Positions 1-6,309 of a stretch of DNA of 6,309 bases are shown here, piece after piece. Position 1 is the first letter of the stretch. Every line of letters starts with the position of its first letter. The stretch is from contig JADFKA010000113.1 in NCBI GenBank assembly GCA_022565135.1, forward strand, positions 1 through 6,309. Reading direction: 5' to 3'. Position numbers and translations under genes: made by a program. The notes beneath the pieces are model-generated. The model saw only the letters and a program-made list of their open reading frames with translations, was not told where the DNA came from and did not search any database. The stretch comes from Pseudomonadota bacterium. Lineage in GTDB: Bacteria > Pseudomonadota > Gammaproteobacteria > Steroidobacterales > Woeseiaceae.

Positions 1-211
1 ACACACGCACCATTGAAGCGAAGCCGAAGCCGGCCTTTTTGGGGTTCACGATCACGGCGTAACGATCAATGATTTTGGCCGCTTCGAGACTCTTGACGCG
101 ACGCCACACGGCGGAGCTCGACATGCCGACCTTGTCGGCGAGCTCCTGCATGGTCAGGCGACTGTCGCGCTGCAGTTCCGCCAGAATGCGTCGATCGTTG
201 CTGGATAACAT
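1..211 (-). CDS. Lrp/AsnC-family transcriptional regulator, N-terminal part (runs off window)
   Basis: Reading the minus strand from the ATG at 211-209 gives 70 codons that stay open to the window edge, so the C-terminal effector-binding domain is not visible. The protein begins MLSSNDRRILAELQRDSRLT. It continues with a winged helix-turn-helix typical of Lrp/AsnC proteins: ELADKVGMSSSAVWRRVKSL at residues 23-42, including the family's VWRR recognition-helix motif, then an IIDRYAVIVNPKKAGFG wing and linker at 47-63. Members of this family usually bind DNA as dimers or octamers and sense amino acids through a C-terminal RAM domain. The gene is divergent from an aryl-pyruvate ferredoxin oxidoreductase gene, an arrangement that suggests it regulates that operon in response to aromatic amino acids or their keto acids (inference). 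No strong Shine-Dalgarno sequence precedes the ATG, but it is the natural start for the family's N-terminus. Confidence 0.9.
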   Translation of the reverse strand, partial: MLSSNDRRILAELQRDSRLTMQELADKVGMSSSAVWRRVKSLEAAKIIDRYAVIVNPKKAGFGFASMVRV

Positions 212-230
212 GGCGATATTCGATAGGTCT

Positions 231-271
231 GGTATTCGGGATGCTGTCCCGAATTATACCAATATTCGGGA
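231..271. promoter_or_regulatory. Probable Lrp/AsnC-type operator: three alternating half-sites
   Basis: The 8-mer ATTCGGGA occurs at 234-241, inverted as TCCCGAAT at 247-254, and again direct at 264-271, all without mismatch. This creates two overlapping dyads with axes at 244 (5-bp spacer) and 259 (9-bp spacer), 15 bp apart. A further weak GGTAT/ATACC pair (231-235 and 256-260) flanks the first dyad. A degenerate copy, ATTCGATA, lies at 218-225. The array lies in the divergent gap between an Lrp/AsnC regulator and the oxidoreductase operon. Tandem, roughly helically phased sites are common for Lrp-type proteins. Assigning the array to the adjacent regulator is inference from position and symmetry. 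Confidence 0.7.
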
Positions 272-282
272 TAATTAGTCAT
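253..282 (-). promoter_or_regulatory. Candidate sigma70 promoter of the Lrp/AsnC regulator gene
   Basis: On the minus strand a perfect -10 hexamer TATAAT lies at 258-253. A 4-of-6 match to the -35 box, ATGACT, lies at 282-277, separated by 18 bp. Transcription would start near 246, giving a leader of roughly 35 nt before the ATG at 211. The -10 box lies between and partly over the inverted half-sites, so a bound repressor would block it, consistent with autoregulation. No equally convincing promoter was found for the plus-strand operon. GACAAT at 301-306 is a possible -10 box but has no good -35 partner. Confidence 0.45.
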
Positions 283-361
283 TTATTGATTAAAAGCCGG
301 GACAATCTGGTACCTGATCACACGCATTTTCTGCGAAACTCCTCTTTTCCCAGCACAGTGC

Positions 362-365
362 GGAG
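362..365 (+). promoter_or_regulatory. Shine-Dalgarno sequence of the oxidoreductase gene
   Basis: GGAG at 362-365 sits 6 nt before the ATG at 372. It supports that codon as the start rather than later in-frame ATGs. The N-terminal segment it adds (NYELLDRYRRESGRVFLTGT) matches what is expected just before the conserved TGTQALVRIPL region of the family. Confidence 0.65.
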
Positions 366-371
366 CCTCCC

Positions 372-3300
372 ATGGTGGCCACGGCTTCTCGAATTCCCCG
401 CCCCAGATACCCGCTCGACAATTACGAACTTCTCGATCGCTACCGCCGCGAGTCGGGCCGTGTATTCCTGACCGGCACCCAGGCGCTCGTGCGCATTCCG
501 CTGATGCAGCGCACGATGGACTGTGCCGCCGGACTCAATACTGCCGGGTTCATCAGCGGCTATCGCGGCTCACCGCTCGGTGCCTATGACCTGGAGTTGT
601 GGCGCGCCAAATCGTTTCTGGCCGAAAGCAATATCGAATTCCTGCCGGCCGTCAATGAAGAACTTGCAGCAACGGCCGTGCTCGGTTCGCAACAAGTCGA
701 GACCGATCCGCATCGAACCGTCGATGGCGTGTTCGGAATCTGGTACGGCAAGGGTCCCGGCGTCGATCGCGCGGGCGATGCCTTGAAACACGGCAACGCG
801 TATGGCAGTTCACCGAAAGGTGGCGTACTTGTCATCGCCGGTGACGACCACGGCTGTGTGTCATCGTCGATGCCGCACCAATCCGATGTCGCGTTCCTGA
901 CCTTCGTCATGCCACACGTCAATCCTGCAAACGTCGCCGAGTACCTCGAGTTCGGTTTGTACGGCATTGCATTATCGCGCTTCTCTGGAATGTGGGTTGG
1001 GTTCAAGGCGATATCGGAGACCGTTGAGTCTGCAATGTCGGTTGAATTACCGCCCTACCCGCAGTTCGTCATCCCGGAGTTCGAAATGCCGCCGGGCGGT
1101 TTGCACTACCGCTGGCCCGACCTGCCCGGCCCGCAAATCGAGGAACGTCTCGAGGCCAAGAAAGCGGCGACACTCGCGTTTGCCGCCGCAAATCCGATTG
1201 ATCGCAAGATCTTCGATGTGCCGAAGGCACGATTTGGCATCGTCACCACGGGCAAGGCGCATCTCGACCTCATGGAAGCATTGCGCCTGCTCGGCATTGA
1301 TCGACGCGAAGCCAAACGCATAGGACTCGACGTCTACAAGGTCGGCATGGTCTGGCCACTCGAACATGGTGGCGCGCTCGACTTCGTGCAGGGCAAACAC
1401 GAGGTGCTCGTCATCGAGGAGAAACGCGGCATTATCGAAAGCCAGTTCAAGGAATATTTCTATGACTACCCGGGCCGCAAACCCAAACGCATGGTGGGCA
1501 AACAAGATCAGAACAGAGAGCGACTCGTACCCTGGGTCGGCGAATTGTCGCCACTGCAACTCGCCGGCATCGTCGCCAGGCGACTGGATGCGGAATTCAT
1601 CGGCCTGAACCTGACCGCACGCGCCAACAGTCTCGTTGATGACGGCGCTAACGTCATCAGTATCGACGGTGTCTCGAGAATGCCTTACTTCTGTTCGGGA
1701 TGCCCGCACAATACGTCAACACGCCTGCCCGAGGGATCAAGCGCACTGGCCGGGATCGGTTGTCACTTTATGGCGAACTGGATGGACCGCGATACCGAGG
1801 GCCTGATCCAGATGGGCGGCGAAGGTGTCAACTGGATCACACGCTCGATATTCAACGGCGGCCGGCATATTTTCCAGAACCTCGGCGACGGTACTTACTA
1901 TCACTCCGGGTCACTGGCCATACGCCAGGCCGTCGCCGCGAACACCAACATTACTTTCAAGATCCTGTTCAACGATGCCGTCGCGATGACAGGCGGCCAG
2001 CCCGTCGACGGACCGATTTCAGTTTCAGCGATCGCGCACTCGGTTCGCGCCGAGGGCATTGATCGCATTGCTCTCGTATCGGATGAGCCCGAGTTATTCG
2101 ATGCCAGTGATTACCCGGCTGGCACGACGATTTCTCATCGGCGCGAGCTCGACACGATACAACGTGAGCTCCGGGACATTCCTGGCGTCACGATCCTTAT
2201 TTACGCCCAGACCTGTGCGCTCGAAAAGCGTCGTCGTCGCAAGCAAGGCAAGATCATTGAACCCAACAAGTTTGTCGTCATTAACGACCTCGTTTGTGAA
2301 GGCTGCGGTGATTGTTCGGTTGAGTCGAACTGCCTGTCCATTATCCCGAAGGAAACGCCGTTCGGTCGCAAGCGCCAGATCGACCAGAATTCCTGCAACA
2401 AGGATTACACCTGTGTTAACGGCTTCTGTCCAAGCTTCGTCACCGTGGAGGGTAGCGAGCTGCGGGCCCGTGAAGGTGTCAATGCCGGCGTTGAATTCGA
2501 GCAGGCAATCGAGGGTCTTCCCGATCCGGAATTTGGCGAGATTGAAGACTGCTACGATCTTCTCGTCACCGGCGTCGGTGGCACGGGCGTCGTCACGGTT
2601 AGCAAGTTGATAACGATGGCTGCGCACCTTGAAGGCAAAGGCGCCAGCGTGCTCGATTTCATGGGCTTTGCACAGAAATTCGGCGCGGTACTCAGTTACA
2701 TTCGCATCGCCGACAGTCCTGCCGACATCAACCAGGTTCGCATCGAAAAGGCCCGGGCTGATGCGTTGATCGGATGCGATCTCGTTGTCAGTTCATCGCC
2801 CAAGGCCTCGTCGACTTATTGCGCCGGACACACGCGCGCACTGGTAAATACAGCCGAGATGGCGACGGGTGACTTCGTCAGACATCGCGATGCGAATCTG
2901 CGCGCTGACGATCGTGTTGTTGCGATTCGCAATATTGTCGGTTCGCAGAATTTCAGCACCATCGATGCGAATGCGGTCGCCGGAAAACTCATGGGCAATA
3001 CGATCTATTCCAATGTGTTGTTACTCGGTTGTGCCTGGCAAAAAGGGCTTGTGCCGATTTCTCTGCACGCGATGATGCGTGCAATCGAACTCAACGGTGT
3101 CGAGGTGGACAAGAACAGACAGGCATTCGGTTGGGGCCGGATTGCGGCGGTTGACATGGACCGAATCAAGCAACTTATGGACGGTGACAGTGCCGCGACG
3201 GTTGATGCAAGTCTCGACGACGTGATTCGGCGCCGCGCAGATTTTCTTGTCGATTATCAGGACCAGGCGCTGTCCGACAAATATTCAGCACTCGTCGAGC

Positions 3301-3836
3301 GTGTGCGAAATGCGGAAGATGTCCTGGACGGCCAAGGCGATCTCGCTGACGCCGTCGCCCGGAGTTACTTCAAATTTCTCAGCTACAAGGATGAATACGA
3401 AGTTGCGAGATTGTACACACAGACGGGGTTTCTCGAGAAAGTGCGCCGTGACTTCGGCGACAAAGCGAAGCTGACATTTCATCTCGCACCGCCCGTGATC
3501 AGTCGTGCGAAGGACGCGCGCGGTCGCCCCCGCAAAAAGGAGTTCGGCGGCTGGATGGTACCGGCGTTTCGATTGCTGGCGAAAATGCGCGGGCTGCGCG
3601 GGACGCGACTCGATCTGTTCGGGTTGACAGCCGATAGACGCCTGGAGCGCGCGTTAATTCGTGAATTCGAGGAGACTGTTGAGAGGCTATTATCTGTGCT
3701 GGATGGTCAGAACATCGGCGACGCAGAAACTGTCGTCCGCTTGTACATGGACATCCGTGGCTATGGGCCTGTTAAGGAACAGGCGGCGGATGAAGTTCGC
3801 GGCAAGATAGCAACGCATGCGATCATGCAAGTGTGA
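372..3836 (+). CDS. Indolepyruvate (aryl-pyruvate) ferredoxin oxidoreductase, fused IorA-IorB type
   Basis: This cytoplasmic thiamine-diphosphate, iron-sulfur enzyme family oxidatively decarboxylates aryl pyruvates (indole-, phenyl-, hydroxyphenylpyruvate) with CoA to aryl-acetyl-CoA, CO2 and reduced ferredoxin. Its 1154 residues match the usual size of the single-chain form. Domain order is as follows. The N-terminal 2-oxoacid oxidoreductase domain has TGTQALVRIP at 34-43 and GYRGSPLG at 63-70. A middle domain starts near 281. The TPP-binding domain has CSGCPHN at 441-447, GIGCHFMANWMD at 461-472 and GDG at 505-507, ending in NDAVAMTGGQP at 534-544. The iron-sulfur segment has C642, C645, C648, C654, C675, C681 and C686. 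The IorB-like gamma domain has GVGGTG at 734-739 and NRQAFGWGR at 915-923. A helical C-terminal region follows to the end. C441, C444, C464 and C615 could hold a proximal cluster, which is inference. No ferredoxin or aminotransferase gene is in view. Divergent from an Lrp/AsnC regulator and overlapping the next gene by 4 bp. The exact keto-acid substrate cannot be read from sequence. Confidence 0.95.
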   Translation: MVATASRIPRPRYPLDNYELLDRYRRESGRVFLTGTQALVRIPLMQRTMDCAAGLNTAGFISGYRGSPLGAYDLELWRAKSFLAESNIEFLPAVNEELAATAVLGSQQVETDPHRTVDGVFGIWYGKGPGVDRAGDALKHGNAYGSSPKGGVLVIAGDDHGCVSSSMPHQSDVAFLTFVMPHVNPANVAEYLEFGLYGIALSRFSGMWVGFKAISETVESAMSVELPPYPQFVIPEFEMPPGGLHYRWPDLPGPQIEERLEAKKAATLAFAAANPIDRKIFDVPKARFGIVTTGKAHLDLMEALRLLGIDRREAKRIGLDVYKVGMVWPLEHGGALDFVQGKHEVLVIEEKRGIIESQFKEYFYDYPGRKPKRMVGKQDQNRERLVPWVGELSPLQLAGIVARRLDAEFIGLNLTARANSLVDDGANVISIDGVSRMPYFCSGCPHNTSTRLPEGSSALAGIGCHFMANWMDRDTEGLIQMGGEGVNWITRSIFNGGRHIFQNLGDGTYYHSGSLAIRQAVAANTNITFKILFNDAVAMTGGQPVDGPISVSAIAHSVRAEGIDRIALVSDEPELFDASDYPAGTTISHRRELDTIQRELRDIPGVTILIYAQTCALEKRRRRKQGKIIEPNKFVVINDLVCEGCGDCSVESNCLSIIPKETPFGRKRQIDQNSCNKDYTCVNGFCPSFVTVEGSELRAREGVNAGVEFEQAIEGLPDPEFGEIEDCYDLLVTGVGGTGVVTVSKLITMAAHLEGKGASVLDFMGFAQKFGAVLSYIRIADSPADINQVRIEKARADALIGCDLVVSSSPKASSTYCAGHTRALVNTAEMATGDFVRHRDANLRADDRVVAIRNIVGSQNFSTIDANAVAGKLMGNTIYSNVLLLGCAWQKGLVPISLHAMMRAIELNGVEVDKNRQAFGWGRIAAVDMDRIKQLMDGDSAATVDASLDDVIRRRADFLVDYQDQALSDKYSALVERVRNAEDVLDGQGDLADAVARSYFKFLSYKDEYEVARLYTQTGFLEKVRRDFGDKAKLTFHLAPPVISRAKDARGRPRKKEFGGWMVPAFRLLAKMRGLRGTRLDLFGLTADRRLERALIREFEETVERLLSVLDGQNIGDAETVVRLYMDIRGYGPVKEQAADEVRGKIATHAIMQV

Positions 3837-4855
3837 GCATCAATTACGAATTCGAACAGCATCCCGAACATGGCGAAATCATGCCGATCACCGACGGTGT
3901 GGACTGGTTGCGCATGCCTTTGCCATTTTTGCTGGGACACATCAATCTATGGCTGCTGCGGGATGACGATGGCATCGCCATTGTCGACACGGGCATCGAC
4001 TCCGAGAAGAGCCGTGGTGTCTGGCAGAAAATATTGTCCGAATCGGCAAATGGCAATCCTGTAACACGCGTCTTTGTCACTCACCTGCATCCCGATCACG
4101 TCGGCTGTGCGGGATGGCTCTGTCGCGAACACGATGTTGAATTGTGGATGCCGCGTGAGGAATACCTGCTGTGCAGAGTATTGGTCGCCGACACGGGGCG
4201 CGACGCGCCTGACGCGGGTGTCAAATTCTACAAAGCGGCCGGCTTCCCGGACGAATCGCTGCATCGATACCAGGAAATGTTCGGCATGTTCGGCAAGTAC
4301 GTGGCGCCTCTGCCGGAATCTTATAATCGACTGATTGATGGCGACGTTGTCAGCATCGGTGCAAGCGACTGGGAGGTCATGGTCGGTCGCGGGCATTCGC
4401 CCGAGCACGCGTGTCTGTTCAACGCTGAGAAAAACGTCGTCATCGCCGGGGACCAGATACTGCCCACGATCTCGTCAAATGTCAGCGTGTATCCGACCGA
4501 ACCGAAAGCGAATCCGCTCAAGGACTGGCTGGAATCGCTGGTCTCCTTGAAAGAGCGCTTACCTGAAGACGTACTCGTCCTGCCCGCACACGGCAAACCT
4601 TTTCGAGGTGCTCACGATCGACTCGATGCACTGATCAAGGAGCACACAGACGGGCTCGAAAAGCTTGTTGCACTCTGCGGCGAACCACGCCGGGCCATCG
4701 ATGTGTTCCCGGCGCTTTTTAAATCAGAGATTTCGGACAGCAACCTGATCATGGCGACGGGCGAGTCGATCGCTCACCTCAACTACCTTGTTGCCGAGGG
4801 ATCTATTAGCGCTGAGCCCGACGATGATGGCGTGCTTCGGTACCGGCGCGTGTAG
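3833..4855 (+). CDS. Metallo-beta-lactamase-fold hydrolase with C-terminal helical domain
   Basis: A 340-aa MBL-fold hydrolase with a complete dinuclear metal site. THLHPDH gives H84, H86, D88 and H89. H188 is in GRGHSPEHACLF, D207 in IAGDQILP, and H253 in VLPAHGKPF. The full ligand set is like that of glyoxalase II and LACTB2-type enzymes. The region after about residue 260 is a helical, probably winged-helix tail ending in AHLNYLVAEGSIS. Size and motifs such as WLRMPLPF and HINLWLL fit a widespread proteobacterial family usually annotated only as MBL-fold metallo-hydrolase. The GTG start at 3833 overlaps the oxidoreductase stop (GTGA) and has no Shine-Dalgarno sequence, so translation is probably coupled. 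It is preferred over the ATG at 3882 because the upstream residues resemble the family's N-terminus and precede WLRMPLPF properly. There is no signal peptide, so it should be cytoplasmic. The substrate is unknown; hydrolysis of a CoA thioester made by the upstream enzyme is an attractive but unproven idea. Antibiotic resistance is unlikely. Confidence 0.92.
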   Translation: MSINYEFEQHPEHGEIMPITDGVDWLRMPLPFLLGHINLWLLRDDDGIAIVDTGIDSEKSRGVWQKILSESANGNPVTRVFVTHLHPDHVGCAGWLCREHDVELWMPREEYLLCRVLVADTGRDAPDAGVKFYKAAGFPDESLHRYQEMFGMFGKYVAPLPESYNRLIDGDVVSIGASDWEVMVGRGHSPEHACLFNAEKNVVIAGDQILPTISSNVSVYPTEPKANPLKDWLESLVSLKERLPEDVLVLPAHGKPFRGAHDRLDALIKEHTDGLEKLVALCGEPRRAIDVFPALFKSEISDSNLIMATGESIAHLNYLVAEGSISAEPDDDGVLRYRRV

Positions 4856-4884
4856 GAGCATTTCACGATCTGCGAAATGGCTCC
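4855..4884 (+). terminator. Hairpin after the hydrolase gene, possible terminator
   Basis: GGAGCATTTC at 4855-4864 pairs with GAAATGGCTCC at 4874-4884, giving a 10-bp stem with one bulged C and a 9-nt loop. It starts at the last base of the hydrolase stop codon, in the 86-bp gap between two convergent genes, where a terminator is expected. There is no real U-tract after the stem on either strand (ACATTT follows on the plus strand). It may therefore be a weak or factor-assisted terminator, or an mRNA 3'-end stabiliser. Confidence 0.4.
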
Positions 4885-4941
4885 ACATTTGAAGGCTTGG
4901 ATTTGCTGTCCGTGCCAATGCCGAACTTTTAATCCAAAAGA

Positions 4942-5601
4942 TTACCAAACGGCTGGAATCATGCGCCAGCGAGTTCTATTAACATATCGCTTGTAGTCGG
5001 CTTGTTGAATCAGCAAGTCCTCCTCGTAATGAATACGCATGACGAGAAAGGCAATGCCGAAAATAGCGACTGCGAAATTAGACAGGCTTTGATTATTGAC
5101 CAGGTAGCCGAGGAACAAGATTACATAGGCTGCATAAAGCGGGTGCCTTACCCATCTGTAAAGTCCGCCCGATTTTACGCCCCGATACGCGGGGAGAAGG
5201 CCGATGCTTCTGTTTAAAGACAGGAGCGCCGCAATTTGCAGGATAAATCCGATCAGTTGCAGGATTTCGCCGGGCAGTAGATCCTCTGTGACTTCGATTG
5301 GTCGAAGCAGGAACGGAGCAAGCGTTCCACAAGTGGTAGAAATCCACGTCTGCCAGGTATGCCGGGTCTCGTCCGGATCCCGCCTTATTATCAGGAAAAT
5401 AGCAACGATCGTCTCGGTAACGACGATTAGAAAAACGCTCAGTCGCGGGTTTTCAAGAAAACTTTTGGCGTTGGCGATCGCAAAGAGAATGAAGAGGGTG
5501 GCCAGCAGCATGTTAGTGAAAGCCAGACCGATTCCGCGCAGCGAAGATCCTGCGGTCACTGACTGAATATTGATTCTGCTCCCTTTGTCTTTTGCGAACA
5601 T
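4942..5601 (-). CDS. Isoprenylcysteine carboxyl methyltransferase-family membrane protein (ICMT/PEMT-like)
   Basis: A 219-aa integral membrane protein. Hydrophobic segments are visible at about 24-45, 54-72, 112-129, 155-168 and 174-190. The C-terminal half carries the signature of the ICMT/PEMT-like superfamily: GGLYRWVRHPLYAAYV at 145-160 (R152, H153, P154), the acidic pair E193-E194 in HYEEDLL, and DYKRYVNRTRWRMIPAVW at 202-219. In this family the RHP and Glu regions help bind S-adenosylmethionine at the membrane face. Bacterial members methylate lipids or other small hydrophobic targets, mostly unidentified, and are not expected to act on prenylated proteins. The ATG at 5601 is taken as the start although the ribosome-binding site is poor (GGGA about 10 nt upstream). 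The internal Met31 would delete part of the first hydrophobic segment. The gene lies 18 bp downstream of an AraC-type regulator on the same strand, so the two are probably co-transcribed. The substrate is unknown. Confidence 0.85.
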   Translation of the reverse strand: MFAKDKGSRINIQSVTAGSSLRGIGLAFTNMLLATLFILFAIANAKSFLENPRLSVFLIVVTETIVAIFLIIRRDPDETRHTWQTWISTTCGTLAPFLLRPIEVTEDLLPGEILQLIGFILQIAALLSLNRSIGLLPAYRGVKSGGLYRWVRHPLYAAYVILFLGYLVNNQSLSNFAVAIFGIAFLVMRIHYEEDLLIQQADYKRYVNRTRWRMIPAVW

Positions 5602-5619
5602 ATTGATTGCGTCCCGACG

Positions 5620-6309
5620 CTAGCTTCTTGATGCGCCTCTTTCGAGCTGGCGATCGAAATAGGCTTGTCGGCGCCCCTGCTGATGGCGATCCAATTTCAT
5701 CGATTCGAGTTGCGGCAATTCCAGCCTGTCAACCAGGTCCCTCATTTGCTGACTAAATTCGCCGCGGCTAATCTTTTCGCAATACTCCGATGGCGACAAG
5801 CCAACAAAACGCCTGAACATCCGCGCAAAATACGATGGGTCGTTGAATCCTACCGAGTAAGCTACATTGGCCACCGGCACGTTGGGATGTTGAAGCTCCT
5901 TGCACGCTTCGAAAATGCGATAACGAAGCACGAATTCCTGGAACGTCAACGAGAATGTCTCGGTAAATGCGTGGCTGAAGTGAAAGGAACTCATGCCGCA
6001 AAGCTCTGCAATCTCCGCATTTCGAATTCTGAGTCGAAAGTTCTTCTGCACGAAGTGCACAGCGGGCGCCAGTCTCACGCTGCCTATTCGCTGACCCACC
6101 GGAATCTCTGCGGGAATCATCGACTTGTGGTCAATAATCGTCCGCTTGTGTTGTCGGTTTTCCGCTGTCTGTATATCTTGCAGCAACTTCTTGCATCGAC
6201 GGAAATCCTCTTCCGATACCGGCGTCACCAGGTACTCCAGCACTCGATTTCGGTACGCCCACACCGCCAGTGCCTCCGAATGCTGCGTAGTCAGCATCAG
6301 AATCGGGAT
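5620..6309 (-). CDS. AraC-type regulator with an N-terminal receiver-like domain (5' end outside window)
   Basis: The reading frame stays open to the window edge (codons IPIL precede the ATG at 6297), so 229 codons are visible and the true start lies outside. Numbering is from that internal Met. The C-terminal AraC DNA-binding domain spans about 75-177, with two helix-turn-helix motifs: IAELCGMSSFHFSHAFTETF at 96-115 and VANVAYSVGFNDPSYFARMF at 142-161, then the typical FVGLSPSEYCEKI at 164-176. A tail of about 50 charged residues follows. The N-terminal stretch IPILMLTTQHSEAL then VLEYLVTPVSEEDFRR looks like strand 4 to helix 5 of a CheY-like receiver. It has the Ser/Thr-bearing LTT and a YLxxPVS segment where the usual conserved Lys is Thr (T25). 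The phospho-acceptor Asp would lie outside the window. It is probably a response-regulator transcription factor controlling its own operon with the methyltransferase gene 18 bp downstream. The AraC call is firm; the receiver call is moderate. Confidence 0.88.
   Translation of the reverse strand: MPILMLTTQHSEALAVWAYRNRVLEYLVTPVSEEDFRRCKKLLQDIQTAENRQHKRTIIDHKSMIPAEIPVGQRIGSVRLAPAVHFVQKNFRLRIRNAEIAELCGMSSFHFSHAFTETFSLTFQEFVLRYRIFEACKELQHPNVPVANVAYSVGFNDPSYFARMFRRFVGLSPSEYCEKISRGEFSQQMRDLVDRLELPQLESMKLDRHQQGRRQAYFDRQLERGASRS

Noticed and set aside
69..278. Small plus-strand frame (69 aa) at the left edge
   Set aside because: It is antisense to the Lrp/AsnC regulator, whose helix-turn-helix is clear on the minus strand.
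1047..1709. Long open frame on the minus strand (220 aa) inside the oxidoreductase gene
   Set aside because: It lies wholly inside a gene with clear family motifs and its translation shows no recognisable domain. It is an antisense shadow of GC-rich coding sequence.
2059..2610. 183-aa plus-strand frame, and an opposing 177-aa frame at 2094-2627, over the iron-sulfur region
   Set aside because: Both are out-of-frame readings of the conserved oxidoreductase segment and have low-complexity Ser/Arg/Ala-rich or featureless translations.
3833..4855. Beta-lactamase or antibiotic-resistance gene
   Set aside because: The fold matches, but there is no signal peptide. The motifs and operon context fit a cytoplasmic metabolic hydrolase of a common proteobacterial family.
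4897..4937. TTGGATT / AATCCAA inverted repeat in the convergent gap
   Set aside because: Only 7 bp with a 27-nt loop and no U-tract, so chance is a sufficient explanation. The hairpin at 4855-4884 is better.
6301..6309. AATCGGGAT at the right edge resembles the operator half-site
   Set aside because: It is an imperfect match inside the coding frame of the receiver-AraC gene, with no paired copy nearby.
1..6309. Mobile element, CRISPR array, phage defence system or RNA gene
   Set aside because: No terminal or direct repeats, transposase or integrase motifs, spaced repeats, tRNA-like cloverleaf or rRNA segments were seen. All genes fit metabolic or regulatory families.

Overview
The window is about 6.3 kb of moderately GC-rich, densely coded bacterial DNA. 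The fused aryl-pyruvate:ferredoxin oxidoreductase, the adjacent Lrp/AsnC regulator and the AraC-type regulator point to a proteobacterium, perhaps an environmental gammaproteobacterium. Nothing in the window fixes the genus. No RNA genes, insertion sequences, CRISPR repeats or other mobile elements were seen.

Left block (1-4855). An Lrp/AsnC-family regulator runs leftward off the window edge (minus strand, start at 211). It is divergent from a two-gene operon on the plus strand. The 160-bp gap between them holds three perfect copies of an 8-bp half-site in alternating orientation. They overlap a good sigma70 -10 box for the regulator, so this is probably the operator through which the regulator controls itself and the operon. 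The operon encodes a 1154-aa fused indolepyruvate (aryl-pyruvate) ferredoxin oxidoreductase, followed with a 4-bp stop/start overlap by a 340-aa metallo-beta-lactamase-fold hydrolase with all metal ligands intact. A plausible reading is amino-acid-responsive catabolism of aromatic amino acids: transamination gives aryl pyruvates, the oxidoreductase makes aryl-acetyl-CoA plus reduced ferredoxin, and the coupled hydrolase acts on a thioester or related intermediate. The last step is inference.

Right block (4942-6309, minus strand). An AraC-type regulator, cut at its N-terminus by the window edge, is followed after 18 bp by a small membrane protein of the isoprenylcysteine carboxyl methyltransferase (ICMT/PEMT-like) family. 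The visible N-terminal part of the regulator reads as the end of a two-component receiver domain in which the usual Lys of the Lys-Pro motif is Thr. These two genes probably form a separate operon. They converge on the left block, and an imperfect hairpin sits just after the hydrolase stop codon.

Most of the window is recognisable families in an ordinary arrangement. The points most worth following are the alternating operator array, the oxidoreductase-hydrolase coupling, and the pairing of an atypical receiver-AraC regulator with a membrane methyltransferase of unknown substrate.
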